A stretch of DNA of 64,000 bases from Deltaproteobacteria bacterium (GTDB taxonomy: Bacteria > Desulfobacterota > Syntrophia > Syntrophales > JACQWR01), in the NCBI GenBank assembly GCA_026388415.1, contig JAPLJV010000017.1:1-64000 (forward strand), given 5' to 3'. The notes under the pieces are model-generated. The model saw only the letters and a program-made list of their open reading frames with translations, had not been told where the DNA came from and did no database searches. Shown piece by piece: positions 29,424-39,415 of the stretch (position 1 is its first letter; each line of letters starts with the position of its first letter). A program made the translations under genes and the position numbers.

Positions 29424-30218
29424 ATGCAGGTAAGTGCCGGGGCCGGACAGAACCTCGCACGCCTCATGGAGATTGTGAGCAGGTTGAGGTCGCCGTCCGG
29501 GTGCCTCTGGGACCGCGAACAGAACAAACAGGATATTGCCCGCTATCTCCTGGAAGAGGCCTATGAAGTCGTGGACGCCATCGAAAATAGGGCACCGGCG
29601 GAATTGCAGGAAGAATTGGGCGACCTGCTTTTTCACATTATCTTTCTGGCCGACCTGGCCCAGGAGAAGGCCGAATTTGACCTGACCGACGTCATGGCCG
29701 GAATTACAGAAAAAATGATCCGGCGTCACCCCCATGTTTTCAGCGCCAAGTCCGTTGCCAGTGTGGCTGCAATCAAGGAAAACTGGGATATTATCAAAAA
29801 GCAGGAAGGCAAAAACCTCGGTACTTACCAGGAACAATGGAAGGGGATAGCGAAGGACCTCCCGGCCCTGATCAGGGCGCAAAAGATCACGCAGACGGCA
29901 GCCAAGGTGGGTTTCGACTGGGAAAACACTGAAGGTGTTCTCAAAAAGGTGGAAGAGGAGCTGGCAGAGCTTAAGGAAGCCATGCAGACTTGCCGTCAGG
30001 AGCTCATCGCCGAGGAGATGGGCGATCTGCTGTTTTCTCTCGTAAATCTCTGCCGTTTCTTGGATGTTGACGCCGAGGCTTCCCTGCGCGGCGCCTCGCA
30101 CAAATTTGTCCAACGCTTCGCCTATATCGAAGCAGCATTGCTCAAGGTGGGCAAACAACCGGCAACAACGACGCCGGCCGAGATGGACCGTTTGTGGGAG
30201 GAAGCCAAGCTACGATGA
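29424..30218 (+). CDS. mazG: Nucleoside triphosphate pyrophosphohydrolase
   Basis: Hydrolyses NTPs to NMP and pyrophosphate, a house-cleaning enzyme. The 264 residues hold two MazG domains; the N-terminal one shows CLWDREQ, YLLEEAYEVVDAIE and ELGDLLFHIIFLADLA with the EExxE and ExxD metal ligands, and the C-terminal one repeats this in VEEELAELKEA and EEMGDLLFSLVNLCR. Its TGA overlaps the ATG of queA (ATGA), so they are coupled. Confidence 0.92.
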   Translation: MQVSAGAGQNLARLMEIVSRLRSPSGCLWDREQNKQDIARYLLEEAYEVVDAIENRAPAELQEELGDLLFHIIFLADLAQEKAEFDLTDVMAGITEKMIRRHPHVFSAKSVASVAAIKENWDIIKKQEGKNLGTYQEQWKGIAKDLPALIRAQKITQTAAKVGFDWENTEGVLKKVEEELAELKEAMQTCRQELIAEEMGDLLFSLVNLCRFLDVDAEASLRGASHKFVQRFAYIEAALLKVGKQPATTTPAEMDRLWEEAKLR

Positions 30219-31261
30219 AATTAGCCGATTTTGATTATTCCCTGCCGGAGGAACTGATTGCCCAGGAACCGTCGCCGGCACGAGATCAGTCCCGTCTGAT
30301 GATCATTGACCGTCAAAGCGGCAGTATCAGGCACAGCATTTTTAATACCTTGCCCGAATATCTGCAGCCGGGGGATGTCCTCGTCGTCAACAACTCGCGA
30401 GTTATTCCGGCCCGGTTGACAGGTAAAAAAACGACCGGCGGCCGGGTCGAGATACTGCTCCTCTCCCGCCAGAACCAGGGGACGTCCCGACAGCAGTGCT
30501 GGGAGGCGCTGTTAAGACCAGCCAAGAGTATCCGCCCGGGGATGGTATTACGGTTTGCCGAGGGCTGTGAGGCGTGCATCGTCAGCCGGATCAGTGAGAA
30601 AAAATGGCTGCTGGACTTTACGCTGTCCCTCCCCTTTGCAGAATTCCTGGAGCAGCAGGGCGCATCTCCTCTGCCTCCGTACATCAAGCGCCGCGGCGTG
30701 GAAACGGGGAGGCAAGCGCTTACAGACCGGGAGAGATATCAGACGATATACGCCCAGATCCCGGGCTCGGTGGCCGCCCCCACCGCCGGCCTGCATTTTT
30801 CCCCGGAAGTCCTGACGGCCTTGGAGGGCAAGGGGATTCCCGTGGCGCGGGTCACGCTCCATGTGGGTTACGGCACCTTCAGTCCGGTAGCAGAGGAAGA
30901 TGTGGAAGACCACCGCATGGACGAAGAACAGTATGAAATAAGCGCGGTAGCGGCAGCGATAATCAATCATGCCGAACGTGTTGTGGCCGTGGGCACCACC
31001 TCGGCCCGCACCCTGGAAGCGGCGACGGATGAGCAAGGAATAGTGCAAGCAGGTCGGACCGCTACCGACATTTTCATCTATCCGGGTTACCGCTTCCAAA
31101 GGGTTAATGCGTTGCTGACCAATTTTCATCTCCCCAAATCCACCCTCTATCTCTTAGTCTGTACATTCGCCGGCCGGGAGCTCATCCGGGAGGCCTACCG
31201 CCAGGCGATTGCGGAACGTTACCGTTTTTACAGTTATGGAGACTGCATGTTGATTCTCTGA
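30215..31261 (+). CDS. queA: S-adenosylmethionine:tRNA ribosyltransferase-isomerase
   Basis: Transfers and rearranges ribose from SAM onto preQ1 at tRNA position 34 to make epoxyqueuosine. The protein (348 residues from the ATG that overlaps mazG) starts MKLADFDYSLPEELIAQEP, and contains VVNNSRVIPARL, GSVAAPTAGLHF, HVGYGTFSPV and NFHLPKSTLYLLV, all diagnostic for QueA. It is followed by tgt, the enzyme that inserts preQ1, so both steps sit in one operon. Confidence 0.95.
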   Translation: MKLADFDYSLPEELIAQEPSPARDQSRLMIIDRQSGSIRHSIFNTLPEYLQPGDVLVVNNSRVIPARLTGKKTTGGRVEILLLSRQNQGTSRQQCWEALLRPAKSIRPGMVLRFAEGCEACIVSRISEKKWLLDFTLSLPFAEFLEQQGASPLPPYIKRRGVETGRQALTDRERYQTIYAQIPGSVAAPTAGLHFSPEVLTALEGKGIPVARVTLHVGYGTFSPVAEEDVEDHRMDEEQYEISAVAAAIINHAERVVAVGTTSARTLEAATDEQGIVQAGRTATDIFIYPGYRFQRVNALLTNFHLPKSTLYLLVCTFAGRELIREAYRQAIAERYRFYSYGDCMLIL

Positions 31262-31306
31262 CGGATAAAAAAGGGTGGAAAGAGAAAGGTGAAGCGTGAA
31301 ATATAA

Positions 31307-32401
<1,095 letters not shown>

Positions 32402-32417
32402 CAAGGAGGATACAACA

Positions 32418-32741
32418 TTGCTAAGTACAGCTTACGCCATGGGCGGGGGGGGCGGATTTGGGGCGGGGGGCGCGGATCCCAGTTTTTTCGTCATGATGGC
32501 CGTTCTTTTCGCCATTTTCTATTTTCTGATCATCAGACCGCAACAAAAGAAACAGAAAGAACTCAAAGAAATGCTTACCAACCTTACTTATGGTGACGTA
32601 ATACTAACCTCCGGCGGACTGCAGGGGAAGATCACCGGTCTTACCGATACAGTCGTAACCATGGAGATAGCTGATAAGGTACGGGTAAAGGTCTCCAGAA
32701 GCTTCGTCGTCTCAATCCTGCAAAAGGCAGCCAAAGAATAG
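32418..32741 (+). CDS. yajC: Preprotein translocase subunit YajC
   Basis: Single-pass membrane accessory of SecDF. The 107-residue protein has a glycine-rich N-terminus, one membrane segment (FFVMMAVLFAIFYFLIIRPQQ) and the conserved cytoplasmic part KELKEMLTNLTYGDVILTSGG. Translation starts at TTG (32418) seven bases after AAGGAGGA; the next ATG is internal. It precedes secD by nine bases. Confidence 0.93.
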   Translation: MLSTAYAMGGGGGFGAGGADPSFFVMMAVLFAIFYFLIIRPQQKKQKELKEMLTNLTYGDVILTSGGLQGKITGLTDTVVTMEIADKVRVKVSRSFVVSILQKAAKE

Positions 32742-32750
32742 GGGTAATCC

Positions 32751-34349
32751 ATGTTTAAGAGCATAAAATTGAGGTCAGCCTTGGCCGCAGCCATTTGCCT
32801 GGTGGCGATCTTTTACCTGCTGCCTTCCTTGACGGACAACCTTCCCGCCTTCTGGAAAGAACACCTGACCAAGGAAAAGATCCATCTGGGCCTTGACCTG
32901 CAGGGTGGTACGCACTTAGTCCTTGAGGTGGACACGGAAAAAGCCGTGGAAAGCACCCTGGAAAGAACAACGAATAATCTCAAGGAAACGCTGATGGAAA
33001 ATAAGGTCCGTTTCCGGAGCCTGGAGCGCAAGCAAGGCAATATTGTCATCGAGATGCAGGATGGAGCGCCGGGCGGCGCCATGGAGAATATTCTCAAGGA
33101 ACATTTTCCCGATCTGGAGATTGCCGCTTCGCAAACCACGGCCGGCAAAGAAACGGCCACCCTGCGGTTCAGGCCCAGGCGGGTAGCGGAAATCAAGAAG
33201 CTGGCCGTCGAACAAAGCCTCGAGACGATCCGCAACCGGGTTGATCAATTCGGTGTTTCGGAACCGGAGATTATCCCCGAGGGGATGGATCGCATTATCG
33301 TGCAACTGCCGGGCGTCAAGGACACGGCCCGGGCTAAAAACCTGATCGGCAAAACGGCCTTGCTGGAATTCAAAATGGTAAACGACGAACAAAGTCTGGA
33401 TGAAGCCCTGAAGGGAAACATCCCCGAAGGAAGCGCCATTGTTTACGGTCTCAGTCAGGACAGGGAAACGGGCCGCAAGAACAGTGTCCCCTACCTGCTG
33501 AAAACCAAAACCCTGCTGACTGGCGAATCCCTGGAAAGCGCCCAGGTCAAGATCAGCGACCGTTTTGGGGAATCCTATGTAGGAATCAAGTTCAATCCCC
33601 AAGGCGCCACTGACTTTGAACGTATTACGGGAGAAAACGTAAAAAAACGCATGGCCATCGTCCTGGACGGCACGGTGCACTCGGCGCCTGTGATCCAGGA
33701 AAGGATTGCCGGCGGTCAAGCCCAGATTACGGGCTCCTTCACCATTGATGAGGCCAAGGACCTGGCCATCGTGCTGAGGGCCGGCGCGCTGCCTGCCCCC
33801 GTAAATATCCTTGAGGAGAGGACTGTCGGACCTTCCCTCGGGCAGGATTCCATCGAAAAGGGCGTATGGTCTACCATTATCGGCGCGGTTTTGGTCATCA
33901 TCTTCATGGTGGTATATTACAAGCTGTCCGGTCTGGTTGCGAACACCGCCCTGATGATGAACATCATCATTCTCCTGGGCGCCCTGGCGGCCTTTCGCGC
34001 CACCCTGACCATACCCGGCATTGCCGGCATCGTGCTGACCATCGGTATGGCGGTAGACGCCAACGTGCTGATCTTTGAACGCATCCGGGAAGAGCTGCGG
34101 GGGGGGAAGACCGCTCGCGCCGCCATTGAAGCCGGCTACAGCAAGGCCTTTACGACCATCCTGGATTCCAATGTCACCACCCTGATTGCCGCACTGTTCC
34201 TGTTTCAGTTCGGCACGGGACCGGTCAAAGGTTTTGCGGTCACCCTCAGCATCGGTATCGTGGTGAGCATGTTTACCGCTATCTTTGTCACGAGGATCAT
34301 CTTTGATTATTTCATCTGGAACAAAAAAATCCAGACGATCAGCGTATAA
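32751..34349 (+). CDS. secD: Protein translocase subunit SecD
   Basis: Inner-membrane RND-type component that uses proton flux to pull proteins through SecYEG. The 532 residues include LGLDLQGGTHLVLEVD after the first membrane helix, the large periplasmic P1 domain with the IRNRVDQFGVSEPEI segment, GRIDG-type VLDGTVHSAPVI, and the C-terminal six-helix bundle with GMAVDANVLIFERIREEL. Complete. It is followed by secF. Confidence 0.96.
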   Translation: MFKSIKLRSALAAAICLVAIFYLLPSLTDNLPAFWKEHLTKEKIHLGLDLQGGTHLVLEVDTEKAVESTLERTTNNLKETLMENKVRFRSLERKQGNIVIEMQDGAPGGAMENILKEHFPDLEIAASQTTAGKETATLRFRPRRVAEIKKLAVEQSLETIRNRVDQFGVSEPEIIPEGMDRIIVQLPGVKDTARAKNLIGKTALLEFKMVNDEQSLDEALKGNIPEGSAIVYGLSQDRETGRKNSVPYLLKTKTLLTGESLESAQVKISDRFGESYVGIKFNPQGATDFERITGENVKKRMAIVLDGTVHSAPVIQERIAGGQAQITGSFTIDEAKDLAIVLRAGALPAPVNILEERTVGPSLGQDSIEKGVWSTIIGAVLVIIFMVVYYKLSGLVANTALMMNIIILLGALAAFRATLTIPGIAGIVLTIGMAVDANVLIFERIREELRGGKTARAAIEAGYSKAFTTILDSNVTTLIAALFLFQFGTGPVKGFAVTLSIGIVVSMFTAIFVTRIIFDYFIWNKKIQTISV

Positions 34350-34388
34350 ACAAGCTGCCTTTGAGGGGCAGTGCTTGAGGAGACCTGC

Positions 34389-35297
34389 ATGGAAATTATA
34401 AAACAATCTATTAATATCAACTTTGTGGGCAACATGAAGCTTTGGTTTGCCATCTCCATCACCGGAATCGTCATCAGTTTTGCCTCGGTAATCCTGCACG
34501 GCGGTTTGAATTTGGGCATTGACTTTGCGGGCGGCACCCTGGTGCAGGTAAAATTCCAGCAGGCAACGACGACGGAAAAGCTACGGCAAGCACTGGATAC
34601 GATCAAACTGGGAAGCAGTATTATCCAGCAGTTCAGTGACCGGGAAGTGGTGATCCGCACGGCAGAATCGAGTACCGATCTCAAAGGACTATCCACCCGT
34701 ATTGAGGAAGCCCTAAGCAGCGCTTACGGTAAAGGAAGCATTGACATTCGACGGGTGGAAGTCGTGGGACCAAAGGTAGGCAAGGATCTCACCCAGAAGG
34801 CGGTCCTGGCAATCGTCTTTTCCTGGATCGGCATGCTGATTTATATCGCCTGGCGGTTTGAATTCCGTTACGCCGTGGGCGGGATCGTCGCCCTCATCCA
34901 TGATGTCATCCTTACCATTGGCGCGCTTTCCCTGCTGGATAAAGAATTCACTTTAACGATCGTGGCGGCCCTCCTAACTATCATCGGCTATTCCATCAAC
35001 GACACCATCGTCGTTTGCGACCGGATCAGGGAAAATCTCCGGAAAAGCAGCAAAAAAGATTTCGGCGAGATTATCAACGGCAGCATTAACGAAACCTTAA
35101 GCAGAACCATTCTTACTTCCCTCACGGTCTTTATCGTCGTCGTCATTTTATTTTTCCTGGGCGGAGAGGTCATCCACGACTTTGCCTTTGCCATGATGGT
35201 AGGAGTCTTTGTGGGGACCTATTCTTCCATTTTCATAGCGACCCCGATCGTCCTGGCCTGGGAAAAGATAAGCCCTTCCAAGATGAGGAGAAAATAA
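34389..35297 (+). CDS. secF: Protein translocase subunit SecF
   Basis: Partner of SecD. It shows GLNLGIDFAGGTLVQVKF after the first helix, RRVEVVGPKVGKDL, and the membrane-core motif GYSINDTIVVCDRIREN, ending in the sixth helix. I chose the ATG at 34389, preceded by GAGGAGACCTGC, over a GTG six codons upstream; this gives 302 residues. The secDF pair is complete and overlaps nothing. Confidence 0.95.
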   Translation: MEIIKQSININFVGNMKLWFAISITGIVISFASVILHGGLNLGIDFAGGTLVQVKFQQATTTEKLRQALDTIKLGSSIIQQFSDREVVIRTAESSTDLKGLSTRIEEALSSAYGKGSIDIRRVEVVGPKVGKDLTQKAVLAIVFSWIGMLIYIAWRFEFRYAVGGIVALIHDVILTIGALSLLDKEFTLTIVAALLTIIGYSINDTIVVCDRIRENLRKSSKKDFGEIINGSINETLSRTILTSLTVFIVVVILFFLGGEVIHDFAFAMMVGVFVGTYSSIFIATPIVLAWEKISPSKMRRK

Positions 35298-35299
35298 GC

Positions 35300-35812
35300 G
35301 TGCCGCCTCTGGAATTAGCCGGCTTAACCATTTTCATCCTGCTGCTTTTTGCCGGCATTTATGGCGCCGTAATCGGTCTGCCCGGCACAATTCTCATCCT
35401 GGGCAGCGTGTTTTTTTATGCCTTGCTGACGGGCTTTCATACAATTGGCGTGGGGACGATCGTGCTTTTAATACTGCTTTCGATCGTCGCCGAAGGGATA
35501 GGTTTTACCGTAGAATTTAAGAATAAAATCCGCTTCGGACCTTCGTTGTCCGGTATCCTGGCTTCTCTGGCCGGTGGCCTGCTGGGCGCAATGTGTCTGA
35601 CTCCGCTGCTTTGGGGACTCGGAACGCTGCTGGGGATATTTTTAGGCGGTTTTGCCGGCTTTTTCATGGTGGAGCTGATCCGGCAAAGCAAGCGGAAGCC
35701 CGTACACCGTACTTCGGCACGCACAATGCTGACCTCGGCGGCGGCCATATTTGCGAAAGGCTCCTGCGCCTTAGTCATGGCTATCGTTACACTTTTAAGT
35801 ATCTATTCCTGA
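35300..35812 (+). CDS. DUF456 family membrane protein
   Basis: A 170-residue protein with four or five hydrophobic helices and glycine-rich helix contacts (LIFLLLFAGIYGAVIGLPGT type start, GILASLAGGLLGAM, GIFLGGFAGFFMVELI). The pattern matches the DUF456 family of uncharacterised membrane proteins. GTG start two bases after the secF stop, so translationally linked to secDF; it lies just before lepB. Function unknown. Confidence 0.75.
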   Translation: MPPLELAGLTIFILLLFAGIYGAVIGLPGTILILGSVFFYALLTGFHTIGVGTIVLLILLSIVAEGIGFTVEFKNKIRFGPSLSGILASLAGGLLGAMCLTPLLWGLGTLLGIFLGGFAGFFMVELIRQSKRKPVHRTSARTMLTSAAAIFAKGSCALVMAIVTLLSIYS

Positions 35813-35835
35813 TTTCACCAAAGGATTGAAGCAAG

Positions 35836-36444
35836 ATGGATGTAAAATCAAAATTACGTGAATACGTAGAGGCGATTGTCATCGCTGTGGTGATCGCCTT
35901 CTTTATCCGCACGTTTATTATTCAGGCGTTCAAGATTCCCTCCGGCTCCATGAAGCCGACCCTGCAGATTGGCGACCATCTATTGGTAACCAAATTCATC
36001 TACGGAATCAAGATACCCATTATCAGAAAGATGCTGATCCCGATCAGTGACCCGAAGCGCGGGGATATCGTCGTCTTCATCTATCCGGAAGATCGTTCCA
36101 AGGATTTTGTCAAGCGGGTAATCGGCGTGAGCGGCGACACGATAGAGATCAAGGACAAGAAAATCTATCTAAACAGTATGCCTTATAAAGACAGCTATGG
36201 GGTCTATGTGGACGACATGGTCATTCCGGGCGCAGCCCAGCCCCGTGATAACTTTGGTCCCAAGACTGTTCCGCCAGGGAGCCTTTTTGTGATGGGAGAC
36301 AACCGGGACCAGAGTTACGACAGCCGCTTCTGGGGTTTTGTTGAACAGCGCGATGTGCTGGGCAAGGCTTTTATCATATACTGGTCATGGAACAACGAGG
36401 ATATAAGTGTCAGATGGAACCGGTTGGGACGTCTGCTGCAATAA
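35836..36444 (+). CDS. lepB: Signal peptidase I
   Basis: Cleaves signal peptides at the outer face of the inner membrane. The 202-residue protein has one N-terminal helix (IVIAVVIAFFIRTFIIQ), the catalytic serine Ser38 in PSGSMKPTL, and the catalytic lysine Lys93 in FVKRVIGVSGD; GDNRDQSYDSRFWG is the conserved box E. Grouped with secDF as an export cluster. Confidence 0.95.
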   Translation: MDVKSKLREYVEAIVIAVVIAFFIRTFIIQAFKIPSGSMKPTLQIGDHLLVTKFIYGIKIPIIRKMLIPISDPKRGDIVVFIYPEDRSKDFVKRVIGVSGDTIEIKDKKIYLNSMPYKDSYGVYVDDMVIPGAAQPRDNFGPKTVPPGSLFVMGDNRDQSYDSRFWGFVEQRDVLGKAFIIYWSWNNEDISVRWNRLGRLLQ

Positions 36445-36451
36445 TAAACCA

Positions 36452-37840
36452 ATGATCACCCCGGAAATCAAGAAAGAAATCCGCACTATCGTAGGACCGG
36501 TAAATGTTCTCGAGTCCGATGTGGACCGCTTTTCCTATTCTTATGACGCCTCATTTATGCCGCTGCTGCCGGCGCATAGGCCGGACCTCGTTGTGCGGCC
36601 GCTGACGACGGCGGAAGTATCGCAAGTGATGGCCATCGCTTACGAACACGCCCTTCCCGTCACGCCGCGGGGCGCTGCCACTGGCCGCACGGGCGGCAGC
36701 GTACCCCTGAGGGGCGGCATTGCCCTTTCCCTCGACCGCATGACGAAAATCATCGAATTGGATGAAAAAAACATGATGGTCACTGCCGAGGCCGGGGTTC
36801 GCACTTTCGATCTCTACAACTGCTGCGCCGCCCAAGGTCTCTTCTATCCACCTGACCCGGCGAGCTGGAAGGTTTCCACCCTCGGCGGCAACGTAGCGGA
36901 GAACGCCGGCGGTATGCGGGCCGTCAAGTACGGTGTGACCGGCGATTACGTTATGGGCCTCGAAGTAGTTATGGCCGACGGTACGGTACTCCAAACCGGC
37001 GGCAAGGCGATAAAAAACGTTACCGGTTACGATCTGACGAGCCTCTTGACGGGCTCCGAAGGGACCCTCGGCATCATCACCAATGTGTTGCTCAAACTCA
37101 TTGCCATGCCGAAGCGGCGCGGCACGCTCCGGATTATGTTTCAATCCCTCGACGACGGTTGCATGATGATTCATAAGATGCTGCACGCGGGAATCGTGCC
37201 CTCCGCCGCCGAAATCATGGACAAGATTTGTCTCGACGCTGTGGCGCGGCATGGACAAAGCGACTTCGCCCCGGCCGGCGAAGCCTGCATCGTCATCGAA
37301 ATTGACGGCGACGAAGACGATGTTCTCGCCAGGCAGGCCGGACGGATCGAGGCTATAGCCAGAGAGTGCGGATCCCTCGAGTTCCGTTTAGCCCGGTCGC
37401 CACAGGAGGCCGACGAGCTGTGGGCCATCCGGCGGGGATTAAGTTCGGCCGTCGCCGGCCTCGCGCCCAACCGGCTCGGCGAAGACATTTCCGTCCCCCG
37501 CGACGCCTTCCCCGAAGTAGTGCGCCGCATCCGCGCCATCGCCGAAAAATTCAAGCTTATTATCGCTGTTTACGGCCATGCAGGCGACGGCAACCTTCAT
37601 CCGTCGGTCCTCTGCGACCTGAGCAACCAGGAAGAGGCCGAGCGAGTCCACCAGGCAGTGGACGAGATTTTTGCGGCGGCCCTGGCCGTGGGCGGAACAC
37701 TCTCCGGCGAACACGGTATCGGCGTCACCAAGCAGTCGTATCTCTCCCAGGCCCTGGGCGTTGCCGGTGTGCAAACCCTGAAAGCCATCAAGCAGGCACT
37801 CGACCCGAAGGGTATCTTGAACCCCGGAAAAATATGGTGA
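36452..37840 (+). CDS. glcD: FAD-binding oxidoreductase, glycolate/lactate oxidase GlcD type
   Basis: Oxidises a 2-hydroxy acid, passing electrons to the Fe-S partner encoded next. The 462-residue protein (ATG at 36452; a longer in-frame start overlapping lepB is less likely) has the PCMH FAD-binding segment PRGAATGRTGGSVPLRGG, DPASWKVSTLGGNVAENAGGMRAVKYG, and in the cap domain VYGHAGDGNLHPSVL and GGTLSGEHGIGVTK. Substrate (glycolate, D-lactate or 2-hydroxyglutarate) cannot be fixed from sequence. Its stop overlaps the next gene. Confidence 0.9.
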   Translation: MITPEIKKEIRTIVGPVNVLESDVDRFSYSYDASFMPLLPAHRPDLVVRPLTTAEVSQVMAIAYEHALPVTPRGAATGRTGGSVPLRGGIALSLDRMTKIIELDEKNMMVTAEAGVRTFDLYNCCAAQGLFYPPDPASWKVSTLGGNVAENAGGMRAVKYGVTGDYVMGLEVVMADGTVLQTGGKAIKNVTGYDLTSLLTGSEGTLGIITNVLLKLIAMPKRRGTLRIMFQSLDDGCMMIHKMLHAGIVPSAAEIMDKICLDAVARHGQSDFAPAGEACIVIEIDGDEDDVLARQAGRIEAIARECGSLEFRLARSPQEADELWAIRRGLSSAVAGLAPNRLGEDISVPRDAFPEVVRRIRAIAEKFKLIIAVYGHAGDGNLHPSVLCDLSNQEEAERVHQAVDEIFAAALAVGGTLSGEHGIGVTKQSYLSQALGVAGVQTLKAIKQALDPKGILNPGKIW

Positions 37841-39069
37841 TGACGGGAGAGAAAACAGACAACAAATTGCTGCAAAAAGCGCAAATGACGGTCAGCCAGT
37901 GTGATCGCTGTGGTGCCTGTCTGCCTGTCTGCCCCCTCTTCGGAGCACGGGACGTCGAAACCGCGAGTGCGAGGGGCAAGAACGCGCTGACGCGGGCCCT
38001 GGCTGAGGGTGGCGTCGAGCCGACGCCGGAGGTGCTCGCGGTGGTGAATTTCTGCCTGTTGTGTCAGGCCTGCGTTGAATCATGCCCGAACAGGATCAGG
38101 ACTGACGAGGCGATGATCAACCTGCGCCAGTACCTCATGAACCGGGCCGGAGGGAAGAACGTAAAATACAGGGCCTTGGGCGGTATCCTCAAGAATCGCT
38201 CCTTAGTGAAGCTCGCGGCCGGCACGCTTGCGCTCCTGCGCAGGTTTTCCCTCAACAACTTGCTTCCCTACGGCGTTGTGCCGGAAGAGTATACTCGGGT
38301 GCAATTCCTGGCGGCTTTCGCTGGACCGGCCGCCCTCGGATGGCAGGCGCCGCCCACCAGCGTGGCTGTCACGGCAACGACAAAAGTGGCTTATTTCCAG
38401 GGATGCGGCATGCGGATGATGTTCCCCGCGGCTTCCGCCGAGACGCGTAAAATTCTACAGGCCACCACACCATTAATAATAAAGGATAATGTGTGCTGCG
38501 GGCTGCCGCACCTCGCCCACGGTATGCGCAATGAGTTCCTGTCCCTCGCCAAAGAAAACATCCGGCTTTACGAGGACTATGACGTCGTCGTGAGCGACTG
38601 CGCGAGCTGCAGCGGCACGCTCAAGCACATCGGTTCATATCTTGACGACGATCCGGACTGGCAAGAGCGGGCCGCCGCCTTCAGCCGCAAGGCGATGGAC
38701 CTGACGGAATACTTGGACGGCGTCGGCTACCGACCGCGGCAGCACGTGGACGTCACCTTCACTTATCATGACCCCTGCCATCTCGTGAGAGGTCAGGGCA
38801 TCAGGAAGCAGCCGCGCAATCTCCTGCAAGCGGCCGGAACTTTCGTCGAGATGGACGCAGCCGACACCTGCTGCGGCGGGGCAGGATCATTCCATATGGA
38901 TTATCCCGGTATTGCAGCAAACATCCTCGCGAAGAAACAGCAACACATCGAGGCAACGGGCGCCGGCATCGTTGTGACCGCCTGCCCCGGCTGCCTGATC
39001 CAGCTTACCAAGGCAGCGCATAACAGTGGCCACAAATTCAAGGCCATGCATATCAGCCAGATCATCTGA
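37834..39069 (+). CDS. glcF: Iron-sulfur subunit of glycolate/lactate oxidase, GlcF type
   Basis: Electron-transfer partner of GlcD: 411 residues with two N-terminal [4Fe-4S] motifs, CDRCGACLPVCP and CLLCQACVESCP, and two C-terminal CCG domains (YFQGCG...NVCCGLP and DPCHLVRGQG...TCCGGAG), like the HdrD/GlpC family. The start is one of three nearby codons, ATG 37834, GTG 37837 or ATG 37840; the last would form a TGATG overlap with glcD. A much longer open frame upstream is only the antisense-free third frame of glcD. Confidence 0.9.
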   Translation: MVMTGEKTDNKLLQKAQMTVSQCDRCGACLPVCPLFGARDVETASARGKNALTRALAEGGVEPTPEVLAVVNFCLLCQACVESCPNRIRTDEAMINLRQYLMNRAGGKNVKYRALGGILKNRSLVKLAAGTLALLRRFSLNNLLPYGVVPEEYTRVQFLAAFAGPAALGWQAPPTSVAVTATTKVAYFQGCGMRMMFPAASAETRKILQATTPLIIKDNVCCGLPHLAHGMRNEFLSLAKENIRLYEDYDVVVSDCASCSGTLKHIGSYLDDDPDWQERAAAFSRKAMDLTEYLDGVGYRPRQHVDVTFTYHDPCHLVRGQGIRKQPRNLLQAAGTFVEMDAADTCCGGAGSFHMDYPGIAANILAKKQQHIEATGAGIVVTACPGCLIQLTKAAHNSGHKFKAMHISQII

Positions 39070-39415
39070 CCGAGTAACATTACCGGGTCAAGAGAGTATT
39101 CGGAACGGATGCGGGCAAGATCATGCAATTTATGAAATTTTTACCAGGATATGTTGCCGATCCCGAGAAATAATCTCTCTTGATCACTGGTTATTTATTG
39201 AACTCAATAAACGAGGTTGATGCTTTTGTGTCGCAGCTTTCCTTGTGTAATGCTCAGGCAGACTCAAGATCGGTGACGTTTTAAAATATTAAAGATCTAC
39301 ATTGAATCTATTTCCTTTTTTTGTTACTTTCGGCCCTGCTGCATAAACGGCCATCCTATCATGTAACCATGCAGGAAAGGGAACTGGCTTGTTTCCCCCT
39401 GAGAGGTCCAACCCA
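39070..39415. other. Intergenic region, AT-rich
   Basis: No gene seen. A small 7-bp hairpin TTTATTG/CAATAAA lies at 39194-39211. The GC content drops relative to both sides, fitting the left boundary of the acquired restriction-modification patch. A promoter for that patch should be here, but no strong match was found. Confidence 0.4.

Noticed and set aside
32916-34499. 527-codon minus-strand open frame
   Set aside because: Antisense to secD, a certain gene.
37366-37833. Long upstream extension of the glcF-like gene
   Set aside because: It is the +1 frame of glcD with arginine-rich nonsense; the family N-terminus begins at 37834-37840.
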